Source of the DNA: Hyaloperonospora brassicae
Taxonomy: Eukaryota > Oomycota > Peronosporomycetes > Peronosporales > Peronosporaceae
Direction of reading: 5' to 3'
Assembly: GCA_947650285.1 (NCBI GenBank)
Contig: CANTFL010000151.1
Span: 62,001 to 126,000 of the forward strand
DNA: 64,000 bases
Shown: positions 9,401 through 19,474 of the stretch, piece after piece
How the letters are laid out: the number at the start of each line of letters is the position of its first letter
Position numbering within the stretch: position 1 is the stretch's first letter
Translations under genes and position numbers: made by a program
Notes under the pieces: generated by a model
The model's database searches: none
Seen by the model: the letters and a program-made list of their open reading frames with translations, nothing else
Told to the model about the DNA's origin: nothing

Positions 9401-11308
9401 AGCGGCCATCGTGGTAGAGAAAAGACTTACCTCACGGTAAGTCGCGACTTTTACTGGCCCCGCCAGTATCAGTTTGTTCGCAAGTACATCCGTGCTTGCG
9501 AAGTATGTCAACGGGTGAAGCCTAGTCCTTCATCCCGTGCGCCATTGCAGCCTCTGCCTGTTCCGACAGAGTGCTGGCAGTCCGTTTCAATGGACTTCGT
9601 CTTCGGGTTTCCCGAAGACGCTCACAAGAATAATGGTATTCTTGTGTTTGTGGACCGATTCAGCAAGATGGTCCATCTTGCTGCTGTCCCTGAGTCAATC
9701 AAGGCTCAAGGTTGTGCTCGTGTCTTTCTAGACACGGTCTTTAGACTCCACGGGTTACCCCGTGAACTCGTATCCGACCGTGACCCTCGGTTCACGGCGG
9801 AATTTTGGCAAACCGTGTTCCGTACTCTCGGAACACGATTGAAGATGTCCACTTCTGACCATCCAGAAACAGATGGTCAGACGGAACGTGCGAACCGTGT
9901 CCTCGAAGAGATTCTTCGAGGATATGTCCACTCGTTTCCGAGTTGGAGCGAATTCCTACCCATGGTGGAATTCGCCATCAATAATTCGGTGCATGCTTCA
10001 ACACAGCACACACCGTTTTACGTGAATGGCCTACGCCATCCACGTGTGCCCACCCTTCTAGAGTGTGACTCTTGGATAAGGGGGGAGGGACTCGCTCGAG
10101 CAAAAACCGTTTTGGCTCTTGCTCATCACGTGTCGACGCAAACGTCGTCACGTATGATGCCGATGTCGATCAAGTCGACATCGATGAAGAAGATCATCTC
10201 AATAATAGCGAAGACGCTATTATTGATTCGGATGATGATGACGATGCTGGTATATTCAGCATCGTCAACGATTATGCCAGCGAGGAAGAAGACAACCTCG
10301 CTGAAGAAGAGAGCAATCTCTTAGCAGTGCGCACGAAGCGCACTGCTAGACAAAACAAAGAGTCAGCAGAGAACTTCCTGCTGACTCGAGAAGCGGTAGT
10401 CCGTTTCGTTCAGGACTCCATCGCAAATGCGGTGGACCGTCAGAAACGGAACGCAGACAAGAATGGAAGAGCAAATGTTCTTTCATTTAAGGTTAATGAC
10501 CTAGTACTACTGTCAACGGTAAACCTACCTGGACATGCAGTCACTAGTGTCGGCAGTAGTAAACTACTGCCGAAATACATTGGGCCATTTCGAGTGTTGC
10601 ATCGCAAGGGCAATGCATACACACTCGAATTGCCACGTAGGATGCGCACGCATCCTACGTTTTACGTGGGGAGGCTTAGGTCGTACTGTCAGTACGAGCC
10701 TTCTTCTTCCGATGAAGATAGCCCCCACGTTCAAGAACATCCATCAAGTTCTTGCGTTCGCGCTCCAGACGATCCATCTGGTCGCGCAGATATGATACCT
10801 CGGTATTCAACCGAGTTATCTCTCCGCGAGCTGTCGCCAGCTCGCCGAAAAGGGAGCGGACATCCCGCTCGACCTGAAGCTGCGCCGTGGCATAATCGGC
10901 GCGATCCCTCGCCCGATCAGCCTCGTGATCCTTGCGGTTCTTCCGCACGGTGTCGGTCAAAGCGAGCGTAGCGTCGGTCGCGCTCGTGCTTCAAGTCATC
11001 GCGCAATTCATCGATTGCGCGATCCATCTCGTAAGGGTCGAGATGGTGGGCCTGGGGTTCTGGAGGAGGTCTTTCCTCCTCCACCACATCCTTTGGTGGA
11101 TGCTCACGGTGATCAACGCTTTCTAGTGGAGCGTATCTTGAATCACCGTGACGATTCAGGATCAAGGACGAGCTACCTCGTCCAGTGGCGGGGGTATCCA
11201 CCCTCTTGGAACAGCTGGGAGCCCCGCTCTCAGCTGTTGATGGATGTTGAAGGTCTCGTCCGCCAGTATGACGAGACCCATCCGATGAGTCCTGTGGCCC
11301 ATCGGTAA
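6391..11308 (+). pseudogene. pol: Pol of element A (PR-RT-RH-IN-chromodomain), frame-broken
   Basis: Read in the -1 frame relative to gag. The aspartic protease has ALVDCGASNNFV (active site DCG at 6577) instead of the usual DSG/DTG. Reverse transcriptase has SYFDD (YFDD at 8249-8260). RNase H has VVCDASDFAIG and TDHAS. Integrase has an HHCC zinc finger (about 9367-9510), SMDFVFGFPED, SDRDPRF and the HPETDGQTERAN region. The integrase C-terminus (about 10375-10680) is followed by a chromodomain (about 11120-11260; [21 protein letters not shown]). Breaks: an extra T at 6653/6654 splits protease from RT relative to copy C; a -1 frame change occurs between 10069 and 10324, shared with B and C; a 4-bp duplication near 10957 splits the integrase tail from the chromodomain. 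The longest single frame is 6641-10324. An acidic Asp/Glu-rich insert (about 10160-10310) lies before the integrase tail. Confidence 0.88.
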
Positions 11309-12284
11309 ACACGCGCCCTAGGCGCTTGTAGACGGATTGCAAGTTTGCAATCGCGTCACGCATCTCCTCCGAGAGATGTGCCCTTCCCCAGGGCGAATTT
11401 AGGGAGTACACATCCCTATGTGCACGCTGCGAGTTGTCAACACAACTCGCACAAGGGTCTCCCCATGTGAGGCAAGGAATGCCTGCCTCACTCGATAAAC
11501 AATGCAACCGGTACCTAGCACCGGTTGGCGTTCGCCGTTCGAACCTGAGGCGTGTTGCCTCAAGTTTCTTGAGCCACCCTTCTCGTCCAAAATTCTTTAC
11601 GTTTTGGACGAACGCGTTCCACGCAGCCAAAAGCGATGTTTTGTCACGCTTTTGGTTGCTATTGTACCATCGATGTCTAAGGAAGACATCGAGATAAAAG
11701 TCTTCTTCAGCGCGAAAGTTCTTCGCGCTGGGACTCAAGCCGTGAAGCTCGGTTGCATCGAATAAGGGTATTCGATGGTGTTGGCCTGTCTCGTGAGACA
11801 GGCTATTGATGAGTTGTTCGGGCAAACGCCACGGCTTCAACTCATCACGCTTCACAGTGGTACCCTTGTCGGTACCACGGCTCCCAGATTGACGACGGCT
11901 CGCGCCATCGTCATCACGCTCGTGCGAAGACGCACGAGCCGGCGGTGGTGAAGAATAGAACTCACCACCCTGATCATCGTCATCACTGCCGAACAGACTG
12001 TGATGCGAATCACGAGTCCGTTCGTTCGGCAGTGGCCTTGGCGAATACTGAGGCGTCGCCGGTGAGCGAGACGCCTCTGGAGCATTGCCCGAGTCAGACA
12101 CGTCTGACTCGCCAGAGTAGATGACCTCCACATCGGGGTCATCGTGCGCACGCGGCGTGATACCGCGTGCACCTGCAGCACCTGTTGCTGCAGGCGAAGA
12201 AGGGGCGGCAGACGACGAAGCGTCTGCCGCAGAGGCTTGCACAGCACCAGGCTGTGTGGGTCTTGAGTCACCTCGCATAGACAT
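10917..12284 (-). CDS. Antisense ORF of element A (aORF), unknown function
   Basis: A 455-codon ORF with a true ATG at 12284, transcribed towards pol from just inside the 3' LTR. The protein begins with an Ala/Ser/Pro-rich segment and an acidic [14 protein letters not shown] motif, continues through a long Ser/Asp-rich part, then a basic middle part with Cys-rich [11 protein letters not shown], and ends in a charged helix. Copy B keeps the N-terminus recognisably (FIYSGSSDVSESG). In copy C the frame runs on into a strong coiled coil. In A a 4-bp duplication near 10957 cuts this off, and the remaining coiled-coil codons sit at 10676-10960 in another frame. No known domain was recognised. Antisense ORFs at this position are known from plant Tat-lineage Gypsy elements. 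Confidence 0.6.
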   Translation of the reverse strand: MSMRGDSRPTQPGAVQASAADASSSAAPSSPAATGAAGARGITPRAHDDPDVEVIYSGESDVSDSGNAPEASRSPATPQYSPRPLPNERTRDSHHSLFGSDDDDQGGEFYSSPPPARASSHERDDDGASRRQSGSRGTDKGTTVKRDELKPWRLPEQLINSLSHETGQHHRIPLFDATELHGLSPSAKNFRAEEDFYLDVFLRHRWYNSNQKRDKTSLLAAWNAFVQNVKNFGREGWLKKLEATRLRFERRTPTGARYRLHCLSSEAGIPCLTWGDPCASCVDNSQRAHRDVYSLNSPWGRAHLSEEMRDAIANLQSVYKRLGRVFTDGPQDSSDGSRHTGGRDLQHPSTAESGAPSCSKRVDTPATGRGSSSLILNRHGDSRYAPLESVDHREHPPKDVVEEERPPPEPQAHHLDPYEMDRAIDELRDDLKHERDRRYARFDRHRAEEPQGSRG

Positions 12285-12402
12285 GTTAACTATGCGAGGT
12301 CAAGCGGAAAGTGAGTGGAACGGACCAAACAAGTGCTCCCTGTCCCAATGGTGGCCAACGGGTGGCCTCCATATTTCGATAGTCACACGGTGACTATCAG
12401 TT

Positions 12403-12414
12403 AAGGGGGGGTGA
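12403..12414 (+). other. Polypurine tract of element A
   Basis: AAGGGGGGGTGA directly abuts the 3' LTR, the position and composition expected for the plus-strand primer. A perfect 9-bp hairpin (12378-12386/12390-12398) lies just upstream. Confidence 0.8.
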
Positions 12415-12802
12415 TGTAACGGGGCAGCCCGTTACATGATATTGTCACTTAAGGAAAGTGACAATAAAGAATATAAGATGGATATTCTTTAAACAATATC
12501 ACCAAAGTGGTGATATTGAAGGGTCGACCAAAGGGTCTGTTCATTGGTTGATATCGTGATGATATCAACCCACCAATCGCCGCAAGACGCGCGCAATGAG
12601 TGGTGACGAGACGTCACCATACATGCAGTTATATTAGTATAATTGAATTAAGTCAAACGAAGAGACAGTAGTTTAAAGACTTAATTTATTAATATAACAG
12701 TTCTACTTTTACCCTACCTACGCTTCCTCGCTCGCCACGTGTACGTCCGTCGGGGCACCCAAATCCCTTGCGTTAAGTTACGCAAGGGTGTGCCCCGTTA
12801 CA
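12415..12802 (+). repeat. 3' LTR of element A
   Basis: 388 bp, reading the same as the LTR at 4823-5210 by eye. It is followed by the right target duplication ATTAT. Confidence 0.95.
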
Positions 12803-13325
12803 ATTATTGTCTGGTTGCGGTGGCACACGATAGTCTTGCCTGCTGTGGTATTGCGATCCAACTCGCACGTACTCTGCTTGACGCCTGTCGCAGCTCCGAT
12901 TACTGATAGAGTATAACTAACATTCGTATACAAATGAGCGCCAAGAATGGTACCAGCATGAAACGGTGTTCACTAACTCAAGTTATGTATTTGCTATCGA
13001 GCTTTGCACGTAATGAAAAGAGAGGCTTCGGTATTGACCTTCGTGTAAACCTCGGCGGTTGTCAGCATAACCGCAATCGTTTTTCGATCGCCAGAACTAC
13101 TTGCTGTGCAAGAAAGTGTATCCTTGACGCCGCTAAAAGTTATCGATCCTTCTTTCGGATTTCTCATGTATAAAAAGTAGATGTAAACCAAAGGGAACAC
13201 AAAAATCCGCGGAATAACTGCGAAGATCGAAAGAGGCACCAAAAAAAGCTAAATATAAAAAAGGTTGATAATCGAAAAACAAAAATGACATTACATTACC
13301 AATAAATAAAAAATTGCGATAGATA
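12803..13325. other. Flank between element A and the pogo-like relic
   Basis: About 520 bp, continuing the sequence that preceded element A before its insertion. AT-rich towards the right. No gene or repeat was recognised. Confidence 0.5.
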
Positions 13326-13640
13326 CACTCACCCCTCTCGATAAGAGACTCTCTATAAGAGACACCCTCTATATAAGGGTCACAGTGTCGCCGAACATTT
13401 CAAACTATATAGGAATTTGTATACCTTTCTCTTTATAAGCGAGTAAGATATAAGACACGAAAAACACTCGCCCATTTGAGGTGAAAACCCGCTTTATATG
13501 ACTCACTACCCCTACTTCTGATGCTGGAAGAGATAAGTGGCATATGATGTGACAGTTGTTCTAGCCGAAAATTTGCCTTAAACCTATTCAGCAACTTCAT
13601 AGAACCACAGACGTGACCTAGGGAAAGACAAAGAGCATGT

Positions 13641-15997
13641 TGTGGTGGAGTGGTGATCACAAATACCTGTGACCCCGACTCTCCACTGACACCCAGACGA
13701 CCGACTAACGGAGGGGGTACCCCGATTCCGTGTTCTGTATGTTCTTGCTCACCTTGTGTACCCGTCGGTGGGGCGGGTTGTGCTCTTCTTGGTGGACTTG
13801 AGCTGAAGCTGAACTTGACCGTCTTAGGGATAGGTGTTGATCGGGTGGAAATGCTTCACCCGGTCGAACGTATGTGCGGATCGCGTGAAAATTCTTCACT
13901 CGATCGCTTGTAACTTGGGCGCTCTCCCAGAGTCGCCTTTGCCAGGGGTGACGCTTGATACGCGAGCCTTCTGACCACTTGAGCCGTCTCGCGATCTTGA
14001 ATCTGAACCGTAGGGTTCACTGCGTCCTATCGCAGTTGAGGGGGGGGGGGTGAGAATTGACTTCCGCCTGGCCAAACAATCCAAGGGCGAAGTTCGCTTC
14101 GACGCGGGTGACTCTCTTTTCAACGGAAGGCCAAAGATCCTGCCCGGGAGAAGTCGACGCGTGTTTTTCGCTGCAAATTAAATTCTGTTTATTGTCAACC
14201 AACCAAATCGAAAACCTATGAATATGCCTATCTGTTCGCTAGGTATGCTGTTGCGTGTCGCCTGTCTATGTCATTCATATCTTACCTCATGTGGTCCACA
14301 GCAGATATTCCATAGTGGATCGCCCCATACCAAATCGCAGAGTACCGGATCGCAGAGTACCGGATCGCAGAGTACCGGATCGCAGAGTACCGGATCGCGG
14401 TGCAGTGGATCGCGGTATGTGATCCACACCACTTAGGTGATCCATGCCAATTATATGTCCCCACCAATGACGTATCCGGTGAATCGCGGGGTAGTGGATC
14501 GCGGTGTAGTGGATCGCGAGTCAGCGGGGTGGCGGATCGCGGTATGTGATCCTCTCCGGGTACATGATTCACTCTCCCAGCTTGCTTCCATGTTCATCTA
14601 CATCCCATTGCCTCTATTGATCCAGTACTCCACTTGACTTTTACCCCTTGAATGATCAAGTTCTTGTACCTTGGAGATCCAAAACTTCGATCGCAGATCG
14701 CGATCGGTCAATCGTCGATCCTTGACTATACCCCTTCTCGACCGTTAGGTAGATCCATCCGAATAACTTCAACAGTCATTTTCTGTCACTCATTCGTCTG
14801 ATTCCATCCTGCGTCCCAACGCCACGGTTAAATCTCGCGATCACTTTACCACAATGTCATTAGAGGTGAGCTTATGAGGCCCATATTACTGATGACGTCA
14901 TGAAGACAGATACAGAAGACGAATTTAATAACTTCGTAAGGCAATAAGATAGGGAGAAATAAATTTATTTTTCGTAAATACTCGACTACACCACTGATAC
15001 AACATGTCCACCCAAGAACATCAAGCCCGTGAAACCAATGAGTCCAACAAACCGAGTATCTGTGGAAGAGCGATCCATAGACTGAAGAAAAGCTAAAGAA
15101 GGATTACCAGTAGACCCCGATCAAGTACGAATTGGATGGGTGGATCACAACTGCCAGACCTGAACCATTACAGAGTCCGGTCGGAGAAGGAATTTAATTT
15201 GAGAGGTGATCCAGTTGGGAGTGGATCCAGGATCCGGATCAAGAGAGGATAAAGGACCACGACCGAAGGATCCGGGATCGGGATCCTAGCCAAGGTGGAT
15301 CCGGATCAAGAGTGGGATACAGGATACAGATCCAAATCAGGGTAGGGGATAAATCAAGGGACCAACGGTGTGCAAGAGACAGGGATGCTTGACTGGCGAC
15401 ACGTGGAAAGTAACTCCTGTATAGATAGACTATACCGTAAGTTTAGCAGAATGGTTGGCTAACGTTAAACAGAGTTCGATTTACTTCAAAAGACACGCGT
15501 CGCTTCTTATGGGCAGGATCTTTGACCTCCTGAAGATCAAGAACCTCACTCCTTCTACCCAAGTGTCGCACCTCGATCGTTTGGCCAGGTGCATACAATG
15601 ACTCTCACAAACAACGAGCCAACTGCGATATGACGCAGCAAGAGCGCAAAGGGGATCAAGATCGCGAGACGGCTCAAGTGGTCAGGAGATCAAGAAGATC
15701 AATATCTACATTTGGAAAGGGCGATCTCAACGAGATCCGGGTGTCTCATATCGAGTACCCCAAGTAATCAGTGATCAAGTGAGGATTTCCACGCGATCAC
15801 CCCATCCCCAACCACGGTCAAGCTAGGCGTCGACACGAGTCCACCGAGAAGAGTGCAACCTGCCCTACCGACGGGTAAACAAGGTGAGGAATGAATCAAG
15901 CACGGAAACGGATTACCCCCTCCGATAGTCGGTCGTCTGGGCACCAGTGGAGAGGTGGGATCACATCAGCAATTTTGTGTAATCCCTCTCCACCACA
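13641..15997. mobile_element. Element H: foldback-like element with long terminal inverted repeats
   Basis: The left arm (about 13641-14220) and the right arm (about 15430-15997) are inverted copies of each other over roughly 580 bp. They start TGTGGTGGAG and end CTCCACCACA. Shared blocks include CCAGACGACCGACTA, CACTTGAGCCGTCTCGCGAT, AAAGATCCTGCCC and GCCAACCA-like segments. The centre is non-coding, with tandem repeats and a GATC-rich tract (about 15120-15330). It sits inside the pogo transposase reading frame of element G. No clear target duplication was found. Shorter relatives lie at about 28430-28910 and 46352-47137. Confidence 0.7.
14338..14397. repeat. Four tandem copies of a 15-bp unit
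   Basis: The unit CAGAGTACCGGATCG is repeated four times exactly, then fades into GTGGATCGCGG-like units up to about 14545. It lies in the centre of the foldback-like element. A run of about eleven G lies nearby at 14040. Confidence 0.9.
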
Positions 15998-17520
15998 TAT
16001 CCCTCTCTCTAGAGCAGAATTACGATATCTTTCAACACTGCAAAGAACGCCCAAAAATCCGCTTTTACGAAGTGCAAACTTATGCGAGCATTCAGTTTCA
16101 GCACAGCATTAGTAAATTAACGACGCGCCGGCTCATGGCCATGAAAGAAATTGACTTTGAGGGCTTTGACCATAATATAAAAAGAAACGACGTGTAAAGC
16201 ATCCTGAGTTCGAGAAGAAGCTGCTGAAATTTGTTCTCGAGCGCGAGAGTGACGGTTTACTTAGAGATCTGGTCCTGGAGAAAGAAGACCGATTGCGAGT
16301 GAGCCATGATATCGAATATCATGATCTCAAGCTTTTCAAAGGCTGACTCCAGAGTTTCAAGAAGCGGAACAACATCAAAAGCCGCGCGTTGACAGGCGAG
16401 AGCGGGAGCTTATGTATCGAGGATGTGCAAGCATCAAAGACTAAGATCCGATCTCTGATTGGACAATATTCTCCGAGTGATGTGTTTAATTTGATGAGAC
16501 AGCATAATTTTACGACTCGCCGCCGAACAAATTCCTATCCACGGTTCGAAACAGCGACAAGAAGAGCTTAAAGTCACGCGTAACAGTTGGTCTGTGCTGC
16601 AACGCAAGTGGCTCTGAAAAGATGGAGCCCATGATCATCGGGAAGATCAAAAAGCCAAGGTGTTTTCAGGGTGTAAGGATCGAGAAGTGCGGCATCGTAT
16701 ACGCTGCGAAGTCGAACGCCTGCATGACTGTAATTATCTTTGATATGTGGCTGCATCAATTTAATCTTCGAATGCATGGTCACAAAGCCCTGCCATTTTC
16801 TCAAAAATGCTTCCAGCCACAATGTCCAACGAGAACTCAACAACGTCAATGTGGTATTTTTTTTCGCCTAGCATGACTTCCACTTTCTAGTCGATCGATG
16901 CAGGCACGTATTAATCTCACAATTTATACATGTGCGTATTAACTTTTCGATGACGAGGAAATCCAATAGGTGCTACTATATCACTGATGTTGATGTAGAT
17001 GAAATCCCTGAGTAGCGAGATAAAGCCATTTTGCCAAATAGGTTCTACATTAATCTCCTTACCTACATATATGTTATGTAGGTATCATCCGATCGTTTAA
17101 AGCTCGATACAAGAAACTTCATATGCGATGGCGCATGGATCTGATCAGAGCAAGCATGGAACGCAGACTTAATGTCCTAGAATCCATTCAGTGTGAAGAT
17201 GAGAGCTGGAACAGTATTGGTGGGGAGATCATTCAAAGTTTCTGGATCAAGAATGGGGTCATTGAAGCACCACAGGTTGCGGATTTGCGTGCACAAAACG
17301 ACTATCGATAGTCCAGCTTTGCCTTTCAACAAGACTGCTGCGATCTGGCTGATATGTTTCAAAAGTTTGGTGTAACCGTCAGCGTGGATGATTATGTCAA
17401 AATCGAGGACCACGAGGAGATTCACGAAGAACAAGAAGCTCTGATTGAAGCAGAAGTGGAGCCCGCTGCAGTCGAAAGCGACAAAGATCAAGCGCCTGTC
17501 AGTGCAAAAGAAGCACTAAA
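15998..17520 (+). pseudogene. Pogo/Tigger-type transposase relic
   Basis: Fragments in order: a CENP-B/pogo N-terminal helix-turn-helix (SLEQNYDIFQHCKERPK); a basic second HTH region with KHPEFEKKLLKFVLERES; LIGQYSP followed by FDETA, where a stop replaces the next residue (first catalytic Asp about 16492); KMEPMIIGKIKKPRCFQGV (about 16618); MTVIIFDMWLHQFNLRMHGHK; and a C-terminal SFKARYKKLHMRWRM segment (about 17093). This order is that of DDE_1 transposases. Several frameshifts and stops make it inactive. Its first codons lie left of the inserted foldback element, ending at about 13640. Confidence 0.75.
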
Positions 17521-17816
17521 GTGATGCCTGCTTTGTGAGTTCGTACTTCATACGCTCAGATGAGGACACGCGAATAATACAGTCAGATCTGGATAAGAAG
17601 TCGTTAATTATTCGCAAAAACTGGCTCGCTAGGGAGAAACAGCTCGACATGAGAGACTTCATGTAGTAGAAAAACGTTAACTTTCATTATAATCGGCGGG
17701 TCAAGCTTTAAATAACATCATGCAGCTTCTTCCTTTCAGATTTTTGTAAGAGACTTTTTATAAGAAACGCTGTAAACATTGGGCAAAAAATTGTCTCTTA
17801 TAGAGAGGGGTGGGTG

Positions 17817-18882
17817 TAATAACGATTGAAAATGCAATTTATAACCAAAAGACACTTGTATTAGCAATATATGCGTTCAGGTCGAATGTACACTATCTAA
17901 ATTCATACATCTACATTTATGTCTATCTATACTTCCTTTCATATTGTGGTGCTTTACTGATAGTGTAATAAATTTTTTATTGGTTTTTTCTGGTGCATTT
18001 TTTATCAGGTGCATAAGTTTCGATCTCAGAATACAAAGCCCGTAATAATTACGAGAGCATAACTTAACATCATATTAAAAATGGTTTGTTTGATAAAAAC
18101 GGTGTACACTACAAGATGGCAAGACAAAAATGACGCATTAGATGACAACGGAAATAAACATGCATCCCTAATGGCTACTGAACGGATGAATCCACTTACG
18201 CCTGGGATCATTCATGCACATTTACGTATATTCTCTTCAAACATCTTTAGCGCGTCCGCAGATGGCAAACCTTGGAAATGATCACGAGGAAGTACTTGAC
18301 AAGTAGCTAATAGCAAAGTGAGTTTCATTGTTTATCTCTTATACACGTACGCAAAGTGCTTGTAGCAAGTGGAGGAACGCTTTTACGGAAAATCCCCTTT
18401 CACCGTCACGACTCCCGCTGACCTCATTAATCATCACTCATCACTCATTAGGTCGCACAATACTTGAAGCCACATGTCATTCCCGGTCTCTATTGTCTAG
18501 TTCAGGCAGTTGGCCAGAAACGTGAGCTTCCTTTCCTATAACAAGGCATCACTCATATCTTCGACACCTTTCTTATTTCACTCATTAGACATTTTTTCAT
18601 CCGTAATCGACGACATCCATACAAAAAACGGGTCTAAGAGATTAGTAATCAAGTAGTGTCGTTTCTATTCCAATTGTAAGGTCACGTTGCCTTTGTCTAA
18701 GTATCTAGACCTTGCGGTATAACATCGTGATACTGTACCTATCTCTTTGGTGCTACCAGTGAAAAATTAGAGAAATATACAGCGCAGTGTCAAAGTGTCA
18801 ATATTTTAAGATAGAGCGATAATTTGGATGTGAATACAGGCATGAAAAGGCGACGAATAAATTAAATCGTCAAAGCATTCCT
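17817..18882. other. AT-rich spacer without recognisable genes
   Basis: About 1 kb between element G and element D. Only short frames without motifs. The last five bases (TTCCT, 18878-18882) are the left target duplication of element D. Confidence 0.5.
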
Positions 18883-19368
18883 TGTAGTGGAGCTACACAG
18901 CTCCTTAAGTCAGAGGAAGACTTAACGCTCTCACGAGCAACTTTGGTTCAGAGAACTCGACTCCGAGAGTCAACAAGCTCAGAGAGCTTACGGTCCCCGT
19001 TCCAGAGGGACCAAACGATTCAAACGAATCACAGCACAGAGTGCTCGAGGACAAGCTAACTTTACAGGCGCTGCGTTTGTCCTCCCGATCAAAGACGCCT
19101 CGTAAGGCACGTGTCTCTTATTGATCAAAAGGGGAACTGAATTTTATTTCTTCTTTAAACCTAAAGAACACCATAGAACAACGTACTTAACCTAGTCACT
19201 AAGGTTCAAAGTAAAATCTCTCTAAAGATCTCGTAATCAATTGTTGACAGACATCAGTCTTCAACAATTGATACACTTACTGTGTTCTACTACCAATTTA
19301 CAGGATACCCCTTTCTTGTGTGCACCACACCTATCGTCGACTACCAGTCGACGTGTAACCCCGTTACA
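18883..19368 (-). repeat. 3' LTR of element D, with adjoining polypurine tract
   Basis: On the + strand it runs from TGTAGTGGAGC to CCCCGTTACA. The purine tract GGTGGGGGAGGG (minus strand, 19369-19380) abuts it, which confirms the minus orientation. It contains a 12-bp inverted repeat (ATCAATTGTTGA/TCAACAATTGAT). Confidence 0.92.
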
Positions 19369-19474
19369 CCCTCCCCCACCAGACTGACGTTACCACAAAA
19401 CGTCAATCGGTTTCTTTCCTCGAAGAGGTCGGTGTGTGTGCGCTTAACCTCACGGTGGCAAAACACGAAACACC

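Larger units (their letters stand above)
4823..12802 (+). mobile_element. Element A: complete Ty3/Gypsy chromovirus
   Basis: A 7,980-bp LTR retrotransposon. Both LTRs are 388 bp, begin TGTAACGGGG and end CCCCGTTACA, and read identical by eye, so the insertion is very recent. The target duplication is ATTAT at 4818-4822 and 12803-12807. Order: 5' LTR, initiator-Met-type primer binding site, gag, protease-RT-RNase H-integrase-chromodomain, an antisense ORF, polypurine tract, 3' LTR. pol carries a one-base insertion (about 6653) and a 4-bp duplication (about 10957) relative to copy C. The copy is therefore probably dead, unless these are sequencing errors. Confidence 0.95.
4823..12802. repeat. 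Element-wide array of short perfect inverted repeats
   Basis: Arms of about 7-11 bp with loops of about 3-10 nt recur every few tens of bases through LTRs, gag, pol and the antisense ORF. Examples (arm/arm): 5334-5342/5349-5357; 5425-5434/5438-5447; 5704-5713/5721-5730; 6091-6099/6105-6113; 6186-6193/6198-6205; 9598-9607/9611-9620; 10201-10210/10215-10224; 10322-10332/10338-10348; 10360-10369/10378-10387; 11784-11792/11795-11803; 11807-11816/11838-11847; 12271-12280/12290-12299. No common sequence is shared between hairpins, so this is not a CRISPR or satellite. The host genes at 453-4020 do not show this pattern. Confidence 0.85.
13326..17816 (+). mobile_element. Element G: decayed pogo-like DNA transposon
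   Basis: The ends form terminal inverted repeats: left CACTCACCCCTCTC followed by ATAAGAGA; right, read inwards, CACCCACCCCTCTC followed by ATAAGAGA. Both are flanked by TA (13324-13325 and 17817-17818), the target duplication of the Tc1/mariner-pogo superfamily. The inside holds a broken pogo-type transposase (about 15998-17520). Its N-terminal coding region is interrupted by the foldback-like element at 13641-15997. Confidence 0.72.

Noticed and set aside
4823..12802. Regularly spaced short inverted repeats as a possible CRISPR or satellite array
   Set aside because: The arms differ from hairpin to hairpin, there are no constant repeats with variable spacers, and the sequence is eukaryotic LTR-retrotransposon coding DNA.
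15120..15340. GATC-rich stretch as a replication origin or methylation-control region
   Set aside because: It belongs to the centre of the repeated foldback-like element, and similar GATC-rich sequence recurs at its other copy. Nothing supports an origin.
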